Shown one piece after another: positions 7,219-14,962 of a DNA stretch of 64,000 nt. This DNA comes from Caldilineaceae bacterium SB0664_bin_27 (GTDB lineage Bacteria; Chloroflexota; Anaerolineae; Caldilineales; Caldilineaceae). The translations under genes and the position numbers were made by a program. Positions within the stretch are counted from its first letter, which is position 1; each line of letters begins with the position of its first letter. The stretch lies in contig VXRG01000103.1 in assembly GCA_009838625.1 (NCBI GenBank), positions 1-64,000 on the forward strand. The letters run 5' to 3'. The notes below the pieces were generated by a model. That model made no database searches and was not told the origin of the DNA. It saw only the letters and a program-made list of their open reading frames with translations.

Positions 7219-8919
7219 GTGCCGCAGCAGGACAGTTTTCAGGTGGACAGGATGCGAGGCTTGATGAGCAAGGTGTGGGGAGCGAAGGGAGCTGTTTCTC
7301 TCGGCACGCTGCTGGCGGTCGTGCTTACCCTGTGGCAGGGAACGATGACATCATCTGCACAGAGCCCGCCTCCCGCTCCTGATGAAGATGAACTGAGCGC
7401 GGCCCATCTCTCCCCCGACGGTTGCAGCGAACTGATCATCAACGGCGGTTTCGAAGCGACCGACCTGCACTGGGGTCTGGCGGGCACTGCCCTGCCGCCG
7501 AGCTATTCGACGGCGAAAGCCTATGCGGGTGATCGCTCCATGCGGCTGGGAATCGTCGACAGCGCCAACCAGGACGCCAACGACAACCTCTACCAGGACA
7601 TCACACTGCCTGATTCGGCTCAGCATTTCACGCTCAGTTTTCACTTCTGGGCGAGCCACGAAGATACGCCCGGCAGCGACATGCAGCTCCTGAACATCTA
7701 CGAAGCCACAACCGGCGTACGCCTGGCGCAGCCGTGGGCCCGGCTCTCCAACGAGCAGACGTGGCAGTTCGAACTGATAGATCTGACCCACTTCCGCGGG
7801 CGCACGCTGCGCATCGAGTTCGGTGTGCATAACGACGGTGGCGGCGGCCGCACCGCGCTCTACCTGGACGAGGTCAGCCTGCTGGCCTGCGAACCGGACG
7901 CGACCCCGTTTGTAACGCCGCCAGCGACCGCGACGGTGCAACCGACCGGTACGCCGCCAGCCGCCACCCCGCAACCGGTGACGACCCCAGTACCGGGCGG
8001 CTGTGTCGCTAGCGATACGCTGACCAACGGCGACTTCGAAAGCGTGCTGGACGGCCAATCCAACTGGGCCGTCGGCGAATCGCCGGTCCCTCCGATTCTC
8101 GCCAGCCAGCCCTCCGGGGGCGCCTTATCATTGCGGCTGGGCAACCCGCCGGGAAGCGGCACCCAGAATCTCCAATCCTACTCCTCCGTCCGCCAGTTGG
8201 TTCAGTTGCCGGCCGGGGCGTCGAGCGCTTCGTTGCGCTGGAACCATCTTTCGCGCAGTCAGGACCCGGCGACGCTCAGCCCGGCGCTGGCGTCTGACCG
8301 CCAAGAGCTCATCCTGCTGACGTCGACCCTGGCGACCGAGGCAATCCTCTATCGCAACCGCGCGGAGAACGCGGCCTGGGAGACGATGACGGTCGACCTC
8401 ACCCCCTATCTGGACGGGTCGTACTATCTCTACTTCAATGTCTTCAACGACGGCAACGGCAGACGCACCTGGATGTTCCTGGACGATGTGCAGCTGCTGG
8501 TCTGCTACGCGACTGCAACTGCGCCGGGCGCGGGCGAAGGCGCGGCCAGCGCCCAACCGCAAGCCTCGCCGCCCCCTGCCGCAACCTCTTCAACGGCAGA
8601 CGAAAGCGCGGCCGCGCAGCCTGGTTCCGGTCCGCAGACACCGGCTCCGGACGCCACCCAGGATGCGGAGGCGAGCGCCACGCCGGCCCTGGCCGCGCGC
8701 GGGACCATGATCGCTGTCGGCGTTTCAACGCCTTCATCCATCATCCAGCGGTCCCGCCCTTCGGCCGCCCCGGCACAGGTCACGGACGTCACCGTGTGGC
8801 AACGGTTCCTCCGCATCTCGCAAACTGCCCAGGGGCAGACCTTTATCTTTCTCCTGCTGATCGTCTTCATCGCTGTCGGTTACCTGCGTTTTCGCGGCAG
8901 CGGACGCCCTCCCACTTAA
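7219..8919 (+). CDS. Secreted, membrane-anchored protein with two jelly-roll-like domains
   Basis: The chosen start is the GTG at 7219, 7 bases after AGGAGG, giving 566 residues. A hydrophobic segment near residues 25-40 (TLLAVVLTLWQG) acts as signal or anchor. Two related domains follow, each opening with LINGGFE or LTNGDFE type patterns and closing with LYLDEVSLLAC or MFLDDVQLLVC. These resemble carbohydrate-binding beta-sandwich modules. The domains are joined by Thr/Pro/Ala linkers, and a long Ala/Pro-rich stretch leads to a C-terminal membrane helix (FIFLLLIVFIAVGYLRF). It is probably displayed on the cell surface, binding glycans or other ligands. No catalytic motif is seen. Confidence 0.75.
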   Translation: MPQQDSFQVDRMRGLMSKVWGAKGAVSLGTLLAVVLTLWQGTMTSSAQSPPPAPDEDELSAAHLSPDGCSELIINGGFEATDLHWGLAGTALPPSYSTAKAYAGDRSMRLGIVDSANQDANDNLYQDITLPDSAQHFTLSFHFWASHEDTPGSDMQLLNIYEATTGVRLAQPWARLSNEQTWQFELIDLTHFRGRTLRIEFGVHNDGGGGRTALYLDEVSLLACEPDATPFVTPPATATVQPTGTPPAATPQPVTTPVPGGCVASDTLTNGDFESVLDGQSNWAVGESPVPPILASQPSGGALSLRLGNPPGSGTQNLQSYSSVRQLVQLPAGASSASLRWNHLSRSQDPATLSPALASDRQELILLTSTLATEAILYRNRAENAAWETMTVDLTPYLDGSYYLYFNVFNDGNGRRTWMFLDDVQLLVCYATATAPGAGEGAASAQPQASPPPAATSSTADESAAAQPGSGPQTPAPDATQDAEASATPALAARGTMIAVGVSTPSSIIQRSRPSAAPAQVTDVTVWQRFLRISQTAQGQTFIFLLLIVFIAVGYLRFRGSGRPPT

Positions 8920-8962
8920 GGACCGGCAGCCGCTTTCCAGTCCCCGCGCCGGGCACTTGGGT

Positions 8963-8992
8963 TTGTCGATTCCCCACCAATTGGACTAGAAT
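8963..8992 (+). promoter_or_regulatory. Predicted promoter of the CelD-like gene
   Basis: TTGTCG (8963-8968) and TAGAAT (8987-8992) are spaced by 18 bases, about 100 bases before the ATG at 9090. The predicted transcription start, near 8999, is directly next to the dyad at 9002-9020. Confidence 0.5.
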
Positions 8993-9001
8993 GGCTGGGC
9001 T

Positions 9002-9020
9002 CACTACGATATTCGTAGTG
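9002..9020. promoter_or_regulatory. Perfect dyad, candidate repressor operator
   Basis: CACTACGA, three bases, then TCGTAGTG form a perfect 8-base inverted repeat. It sits just downstream of the predicted -10 box, at about +4 to +22, a classic repressor position. No T-run follows, so it is unlikely to be a terminator. Confidence 0.5.
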
Positions 9021-9089
9021 GAATGCGCGGATCATTTGCCGTCCCTCAGTACCAGCAACAAAGGTTCAGCCTAGCAGATAGAGGAGCTT

Positions 9090-10337
9090 ATGCTTATCAC
9101 GAAATCCCCGGCGCCGGACGTGCCTGCGCTGGCGCGCCGGTTGCGGCGCGACGGGCACCACAATGCCAGCATTGCCCCGGGGACCGAGGCGTCTGCACAG
9201 GATGCAGACAGCGATGCAGTACCACCATGTTCTCTTAACGTAACCATCTACGGTCCAACCGCTTATCCCAATGGTTTCAGCGCGCTGGCGTCGGAGTGGA
9301 ACGATCTGCTGGCCCGCAGCCGCTACGATACCTTTTTCCTGACGCATGAATGGCAGTCGGTCTGGTGGCAGCAGCTGGGGTCGGGCGATCTGTGGATCCT
9401 GGCCTTTTATCGAGGCGAGAGCAAAGAGGAGAGAGAAGAGAGTGAGAATCCCGCTGACCCTTCACACGCCGCTCCCGACCCGTCCGAGCTGGTTGGGATC
9501 GCGCCCTTCTATCTGAGTGAGCACAAAGAGGGCAAATGGGCGGGGAAGAACAGTCTGAAGCTTGTCGGCTGTGTGGAGGTGAGCGACTTTCTGGACATCG
9601 TTATCGCCGCCGGCTGGGAGAAGGAGGTCTACTACTGTCTGCTGGACTGGCTGCAGAGCGAGGAGGCGCCGGCGTGGGACTATCTGGACCTGTGCAATCT
9701 GCCGGAGGACAGTCTGAGCTATAAGGCGCTGCCCTCGATTTTCCGGAACGCGGGTTTGCGGGTGGAGGTCGACCAGGAGGATGTGGCGCCGCACGTGCAT
9801 CTCCCGGCCCGCTATGAAAACTATCTCATGCAGATCGACAAAAAGCAGCGCCACGAGATTCGACGCAAACAGCGGCGGGTGGAACGGGAGCTGGATGTCG
9901 GCTTTAGGCTGATTCAATCGATGGACGAACTGCAGGTTGCAATGGATGAGTTTCTGCGTTTGCAACGCATGAGCCGCCCGGACAAAGAGTCGTTCATGAC
10001 GCCGCACATGGAGCGGTTTTTCCGTGTCATGGCCGGCCGCATGCTCGAAACGGGCCATCTCCATCTCAGTTTTCTCTCGCTGAACGGCGAAAACGCGGCC
10101 GCGCTGCTGGCGTTCGAGTACAAAAAGGAGCTGCTGCTCTACAATTCCGGCTACGATACCGAGAAATGGGCCGGATACAGCCCCGGTTGGGTGCTGCTGG
10201 GCTATGTCATCCAACATGCGATCGCGCGCGGCATCGAAGTATTCGACTTTCTGCAGGGCGATGAAGAGTACAAGTATCGCTTCGGCGGCCACGACTACCG
10301 GGTCATGCGTACCTTGATCATCAATGAACCGGCATGA
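9090..10337 (+). CDS. CelD/BcsL-like GNAT acetyltransferase
   Basis: This 415-residue protein belongs to the CelD-like branch of the GNAT/FemAB fold (Acetyltransf_6 type). The first half contains FFLTHEWQSVWWQQLG and LVGIAPFYLSE. The second half contains LSFLSLNGENAAALLAFEY, LYNSGYD, the acyl-CoA-side segment, and FDFLQGDEEYKYRFGG near the end, all typical of the family. Such enzymes acetylate exopolysaccharide or peptidoglycan precursors. GAGGAG lies ahead of the ATG. Residues about 108-125 (GESKEEREESENPADPS) come from a purine-rich low-complexity DNA tract and look like an insertion in a surface loop. The gene overlaps the next one by 14 bases. Confidence 0.8.
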   Translation: MLITKSPAPDVPALARRLRRDGHHNASIAPGTEASAQDADSDAVPPCSLNVTIYGPTAYPNGFSALASEWNDLLARSRYDTFFLTHEWQSVWWQQLGSGDLWILAFYRGESKEEREESENPADPSHAAPDPSELVGIAPFYLSEHKEGKWAGKNSLKLVGCVEVSDFLDIVIAAGWEKEVYYCLLDWLQSEEAPAWDYLDLCNLPEDSLSYKALPSIFRNAGLRVEVDQEDVAPHVHLPARYENYLMQIDKKQRHEIRRKQRRVERELDVGFRLIQSMDELQVAMDEFLRLQRMSRPDKESFMTPHMERFFRVMAGRMLETGHLHLSFLSLNGENAAALLAFEYKKELLLYNSGYDTEKWAGYSPGWVLLGYVIQHAIARGIEVFDFLQGDEEYKYRFGGHDYRVMRTLIINEPA

Positions 10338-10770
10338 GGAGCTGAACGCGCGCCGGCGGCCGAAAAGGTACGCGCGACAGCTTTACTGGGTGCGCCGGGG
10401 CAGGGATATGACCATGGCCGAAAACGGATCAGTTCCAGTCAGTGACGGCAGTGAACAGAACGGGGCGGGCTCAGGTCCGTCAGCAGAGCAGGAGACGGAG
10501 CCGCTCCCGCGCCAGCCGCGTGCAGAGCGCGCAGACGCCTTTACCTTCTCCTCCTGGCTGCTGGAAGGGATGGCCGGCCTGTGTGAGGAGTTGCGCCACA
10601 ACGATCTCGGTCTGCCGCCGGACTTCTGGACGCACGCCTACGCCGCCCGGCGGGAGGGGTTGCTGGCCTGCCGTGCGCTGATCGACGCCGCGTTGGCGCG
10701 CTGCGAAGCCGATGCGGCGCGGCAGAAAGAAAAACCCGGCAGCCAGCGCGGCCGGGTTGAAATCGATTGA
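10324..10770 (+). CDS. Small hypothetical protein downstream of the acetyltransferase
   Basis: The reading frame of 148 residues overlaps the end of the CelD-like gene by 14 bases. The first 60 residues are disordered and charged. The conserved-looking part is residues 70-130 (FTFSSWLLEGMAGLCEELRHNDLGLPPDFWTHAYAARREG type), probably helical. Starts at 10408 or 10414, which remove the disordered part, are equally likely. I do not recognise it. A hairpin lies inside its last codons. Confidence 0.5.
   Translation: MNRHEELNARRRPKRYARQLYWVRRGRDMTMAENGSVPVSDGSEQNGAGSGPSAEQETEPLPRQPRAERADAFTFSSWLLEGMAGLCEELRHNDLGLPPDFWTHAYAARREGLLACRALIDAALARCEADAARQKEKPGSQRGRVEID
10733..10758 (+). terminator. Hairpin at the 3' end of the acetyltransferase operon
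   Basis: AACCCGGC (10733-10740) and GCCGGGTT (10751-10758) form a perfect 8-base stem with a 10-base loop, overlapping the last codons of the small gene. No T-run follows, so it is a weak or factor-dependent terminator, or an mRNA-stabilising hairpin. It lies between two convergent genes. Confidence 0.45.
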
Positions 10771-10808
10771 AACTCTCGCTTCCGGCGGCTCGCAGCCGCT
10801 AACGCCCT

Positions 10809-12209
10809 CTAGGAAAGAGCCTCCTCCTCTGTCACGATCCGTTGTCTGCTTGGCCGCGGCGGGGCCGGGTCGATCGCGGCCGGCGCCTCGCCCGCTTCGC
10901 CCATAAGGCGGAGCAGACGCTCCCGCAGCACGTCCGCGGCGCGGCGATGGGACTCCAGGCCGGCGAGATTGGTCAGCTCGTATGGATCCGCTTGCAGATC
11001 GTACAGATACTGCTCCACATAGCGGTCAGAACTGGCATGTTGCCTTCCATCCGTGTCCGGCGCGGTGACGCTGTACTTCCAGCGCTGCGTGCGCACGGCC
11101 CGCCCCACCTGCGATTCGCTGATCTGAATCAACGCATCCTGCGGCCAGTCCGCCGACCGGCCTCCGACCAGCGGCGCCACTGAACGGCCCTGCATCTGCT
11201 CCGGCACCTCCAGGCCGGCTGCGTCTAGCAGCGTCGGCGGCAGGTCCACCAGGCTGACGATCTCCCGCACTTCGCCGCCGCCGAAGAAGCCGGGGCCGGT
11301 CAGGGCGGTGGGCAGGCGCACCGACGCTTCATGGCAGGATCGTTTATATTCGTCGTTGCGCGTCTTGAAGTGGCAGCCGTGGTCGGTCGTGTAGAGGACG
11401 ACTGTGTTCTCGTCCAGCCCCAGGCTCTTCAGGGCGTCGAGCAGGCGGCCCAACGCCTCGTCCAGCCGCTTGATCATGCCCCAATAGCCGCCCAGATGCT
11501 GCTGGGAGGAGCCGCCCAGGGCGAGCAGGTCCGGCGGCGTCCAGCGGCCGGCGTAGCGTTCGCGGTAGCCGTCGGGCGGGGGATAGTCGTCAAGATGGTT
11601 CTGATGATGCGGCTCTATATAGGATAGGAAGAGAAAGAACGGGTCCTCCTGGTGGTCGTCAACGTAGCGGATGGCTGCGTCCGTCAGGGCGTCCACACGA
11701 TAGCCGGGCAGTTTGACGGCCTCGCCGTCGTTGTCATACATGACAGTATCGTAGGCGTCCGAGGTAAACTCCAGCACGTTGGATGCCAGCCAGCTCTGGT
11801 AGCCGCCCCGATTCGCTTCAGGCACAGGCCCGGTGATCCCCCTGTCCGCCAGATGCCACTTGCCGATATAGCCGGTATCGTAGCCCGCCTCCCCGAAAAA
11901 GTGTGCGAGCGTGCGCGCATCCTGCGGCAGAGGGATGGCGTTGCGATAACAGCCGGTGGTGGTGGCGTACATGCCGGTCTGCAGACAGGAACGGGCCGGG
12001 CCGCAGACGGGCTGGCAGGTGACGGTGGTGTGCAGGTGGGTGCCCTGCCGGGCCATGCGGTCGAAATTGGGTGTCAGATCGAGCGGGTTGCCATGCACGC
12101 CGGTTGAATCCCAGCGCTGCTGATCCGTGAAAAAGACGATCACATTGGGTCTATCGGACGTTGCTTGCGCTGCCGCCTCGCCGCGGGCGTGCGCTGAAGA
12201 GCGGGGCAT
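10809..12209 (-). CDS. Type I sulfatase (arylsulfatase family)
   Basis: This 466-residue protein has the alkaline-phosphatase-like sulfatase fold. PNVIVFFTDQQRWD at residues 21-34 supplies the first metal-binding aspartates. The signature CGPARSCLQTG begins at Cys69, which a formylglycine-generating enzyme would convert to the catalytic residue (C-x-P-x-R form). TGYIGKWHL and VVLYTTDHGCH are the other metal and substrate motifs. There is no signal peptide, so it is probably cytoplasmic. GGAGGAAG precedes the ATG. Together with the nearby polysaccharide genes it suggests use of sulfated glycans. The substrate cannot be read from sequence. Confidence 0.88.
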   Translation of the reverse strand: MPRSSAHARGEAAAQATSDRPNVIVFFTDQQRWDSTGVHGNPLDLTPNFDRMARQGTHLHTTVTCQPVCGPARSCLQTGMYATTTGCYRNAIPLPQDARTLAHFFGEAGYDTGYIGKWHLADRGITGPVPEANRGGYQSWLASNVLEFTSDAYDTVMYDNDGEAVKLPGYRVDALTDAAIRYVDDHQEDPFFLFLSYIEPHHQNHLDDYPPPDGYRERYAGRWTPPDLLALGGSSQQHLGGYWGMIKRLDEALGRLLDALKSLGLDENTVVLYTTDHGCHFKTRNDEYKRSCHEASVRLPTALTGPGFFGGGEVREIVSLVDLPPTLLDAAGLEVPEQMQGRSVAPLVGGRSADWPQDALIQISESQVGRAVRTQRWKYSVTAPDTDGRQHASSDRYVEQYLYDLQADPYELTNLAGLESHRRAADVLRERLLRLMGEAGEAPAAIDPAPPRPSRQRIVTEEEALS

Positions 12210-13363
12210 CGTTATCTTCCTCCGGAGTGTGACTCAGACGGTATTCGATCCGCCCTCGCGAGCGGGGACGCGGGTAGCCGGTCGTTCGATGGATGGATTG
12301 AATCGCCCGGCGCCGTATGGAAAGGCATTCTATCCCATCACACTGGGGAACGCTATCGGCCACTGCAGTGGGTGCAGTCCATAATGCGGGTGAGATTCAG
12401 GCTGCCTCTGGGGAGTTATACCGGGAGCCACAGCCCGCTACTCTGGAGCATCACAAATCTGTGATGCACCCAAAAATTGGACGCGTTTCATATAAATCGG
12501 CATGCAACCAGGCTTGGGGCGTTCCCTTCCCGCTCAATTCCGAAAACCTGTACAAAACCTGTAACTCTTCGGCAGACCACCAACCGCGAACCACCGCATT
12601 TCCGCGCCGATTTTGCAGCCAAAATCAGCTCGAAAACACACTCCCGCGACACCTCCATTTCCCCCGATTTTTGCATGAAAGTGATGCATCCCTATTGATG
12701 CACTGCTTTCGCACCGCTTTTCGCCCTATTTCTCTCTGGTCAGGACCCCAATATCCAGTAATGCATCACTTTTTGGGAAAATGCAATACTTTCGCGGCCC
12801 CTTTCGGCCCCCCGCCGCACCGCCGAAAGACCACCCCTCAGCCATCGAAATGACGTACCGGCGTCCCCTGCAAGAGCTGTACAGAACGGCAAAGTCCGCG
12901 TATCCCCGCCCGCCCCCGCAAGGCAACACTCTCATATGAGTGCATCACATATTAGTGGCGAATTAGTGGCGAACTTTCATATATCTCAACTGACGACACT
13001 GCCTCGGCCAGCCCGCGCTCCGATCTCCGGCGGAGGCAACGGCAGTTCTCTCTCCTCCCCAATCTCTTCTCGTCTTTGCGCCTGCCCTGTATCTCTCCAG
13101 GAGCCCTTGACCAGTTTCACCCACCGCTGGCTTCGATTCTCTGCAGGACTACTCACAGCCCAAATCCGGGACGTCCCCTGCAGCGGTCAGTGGTCAGCGG
13201 CTGGGCAACTGACTGTGCATGGAGGTGAACAGGTCGTTTCTTGAGATTTTCGAAGGTTCACCCCAAATTTTGGACTGCATCTTCTGCAGTTGAAGCGGCT
13301 GCCGGCTGGCGGTGGAGCGGATGGTTGCAGGACGGATTGAATAGACCAGTTGGCGTCTGAAGT
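12210..13363. other. Gene-poor region with repeated TGATGCA heptamers
   Basis: I can support no gene in this 1.15 kb. It holds a perfect hairpin at 12448-12467, a 15-base motif (TGTACAAAACCTGTA, 12549-12563) shared with the upstream region of the LRR gene, and five exact TGATGCA/TGCATCA heptamers at 12462, 12682, 12696, 12762 and 12941. The open frame at 12317-12853 has no ribosome site and no protein-like pattern. The region is upstream of the sulfatase and may carry its control sequences. Confidence 0.55.
12448..12467. repeat. Perfect inverted repeat upstream of the sulfatase
   Basis: GCATCACA and TGTGATGC flank the four bases AATC. The right half overlaps a copy of the ATGCACCC motif also seen at 7110. 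It could be an operator or a small hairpin. Confidence 0.55.
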
Positions 13364-13392
13364 TTGGTAGATTGGGAATGGACGTTTATACT
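13364..13392 (+). promoter_or_regulatory. Predicted promoter of the MacB-like export operon
   Basis: TTGGTA (13364-13369), a 17-base spacer and TATACT (13387-13392) predict a start near 13399, giving a leader of about 200 bases before the first gene. The leader contains no other convincing gene. Confidence 0.5.
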
Positions 13393-13594
13393 TCTCTGTT
13401 AACTGACGTAACGATGTCATTTGCCATTACACAGCACCATTGCCCGCCTTTCGTTCTCGTCGCCGTCATATCGCAATCTGTTGCGGGACGGGGGACAGAT
13501 CCTTCGCCAGGCACTGGAGTTTTCCTGTGCCTTATGCATCCCCATCTCTGCGTTTGGAACAAATCCTGTGTTTCAGAGAAGAAAAAATGATCTA

Positions 13595-14899
13595 ATGAAC
13601 TGTCTGCCTTTCCTTCGAATGGAATACCGGCTCTTATGCGTGCGGGCAGTCAAATACGCTGCCTGTTTGCCTTTTGTCAGCCGCTTGAGCCGCAGGATGC
13701 GTGCCGCGCTGAGCATTAGTGCGGGCGTCGGGCGCGCAGCCCTCCCAATTACGCTCAGTTTCGTGTTGGCCGGCTGCGCACTCTTGCCGGCGGGCCGCAG
13801 CGCAGAGATCGCGGCCAATGAACCGACGCCTACCCCTATCCCCACCTCGGTAGTGCCGATCAAGCCGACCTATTCAGTCAAAGTGGGCGAGATTATGCGC
13901 GAGCGGACCTTCAGCGGTCGCGTGGCGCCCGTAGTGGAAGAGGCCCTGTTCTTCCGTACGGGGGGCCGCATCCGCAATGTCTACGCCAAGCGCAACGACC
14001 TCGTCACCGAAGGCCAGATCATCGCCGACCTCGAAATCGATGACCTGGAGCGCGAGTTGACCTCTACGCAGTTGAGCCTGGAGCGGGCCCAGTCCCGGCT
14101 GTACACGGCAGAAAGAAATCTCGAGTTTCAGATCCGCAGAGCACAGATCAACCTGGACATCGCCTCGCTGCAGCTGATCAATCTGCGGACCGAACGTCCG
14201 GATGACAATTTCGCGATATCGGTCCAGAGCAAGCAGGTTGAGCTGGCCGAACTCTCGCTGGAACAGTTGACCGAAGGCGTAGATCCGCTCCTGATCAATG
14301 ACGTCGCCAGGGCACAACTTCAGGTCGAAAAGCTCCAAAGCGCTATCGCCGACGCCACGATCACAGCTCCCTTCGACGGCAAGTTGCTCTCCGTCTCGCT
14401 GACTGGGGGCCGCCCGGTGAACGCCTTCGATTCAGTCGTCTCCATCGCGGACATCGATGATCTGGAGATCAAAGCCGATCTGATCAGCGATCAGATGAAT
14501 GAGCTGGCCGAAGAGATGTCGGTGGAGATTTCACTGGTCGGCCGTCCCGGGGAAATCCTGACCGGATTCGTGCGGCGGCTGCCCTACCCGTTCGGGAGCG
14601 GCGGCAGCGGCGAAGTGATCGACCCGGACAAGTCCACCCGCATCACGATCGATCAGTTGGCGGAAGACGCAGGCTTTGAACTGGGCGACCTGGTCCAGGT
14701 GCGGGTCCAACTCGAACACAAAGATTCTGTCCTCTGGTTGCCGCCCCAAGCGATCCGCGTCTTTGACGGCAGGCGGTTTGTCGTCGTTCAGGACGGCGAT
14801 ATCCAGCGGCGGGTCGATGTGAAAGTAGGCATCCAGACCCCCGATCGGGTGGAGATCGAAGAAGGGCTGGAAGAGGGCCAGGTTGTGGTCGGACAATAA
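13595..14899 (+). CDS. Membrane fusion (HlyD/MacA-like) lipoprotein of an ABC exporter
   Basis: From the ATG at 13595 this is 434 residues. A hydrophobic segment ends in the lipobox LAGC, so it is a lipoprotein. An in-frame ATG at 13697 would give a more ordinary 27-residue signal peptide, and the start is uncertain. After a Pro/Thr linker come the lipoyl-like half (GRIRNVYAKRNDLVTEGQIIADLEIDDLE), a coiled coil (residues about 150-240), the returning half (ATITAPFDGKLLSVSL) and beta-barrel domains. This is the periplasmic-adaptor or surface-adaptor fold. It heads an operon with an FtsX-type permease and two ATPases, as in MacAB-type exporters of peptides, lipids or macrolides. No outer-membrane channel gene is present. 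Confidence 0.82.
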   Translation: MNCLPFLRMEYRLLCVRAVKYAACLPFVSRLSRRMRAALSISAGVGRAALPITLSFVLAGCALLPAGRSAEIAANEPTPTPIPTSVVPIKPTYSVKVGEIMRERTFSGRVAPVVEEALFFRTGGRIRNVYAKRNDLVTEGQIIADLEIDDLERELTSTQLSLERAQSRLYTAERNLEFQIRRAQINLDIASLQLINLRTERPDDNFAISVQSKQVELAELSLEQLTEGVDPLLINDVARAQLQVEKLQSAIADATITAPFDGKLLSVSLTGGRPVNAFDSVVSIADIDDLEIKADLISDQMNELAEEMSVEISLVGRPGEILTGFVRRLPYPFGSGGSGEVIDPDKSTRITIDQLAEDAGFELGDLVQVRVQLEHKDSVLWLPPQAIRVFDGRRFVVVQDGDIQRRVDVKVGIQTPDRVEIEEGLEEGQVVVGQ

Positions 14900-14962
14900 A
14901 AGCGGAGAGCAGAGCGTGGAGAGTGGAGGGCAGGACGCCACAGACCGCTCTTCACCGCGGAC

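Noticed and set aside
12317-12853. Plus-strand frame of 178 codons upstream of the sulfatase
   Set aside because: There is no ribosome site, the composition is not protein-like, and it runs through the hairpin and TGATGCA cluster. I treat the region as non-coding.
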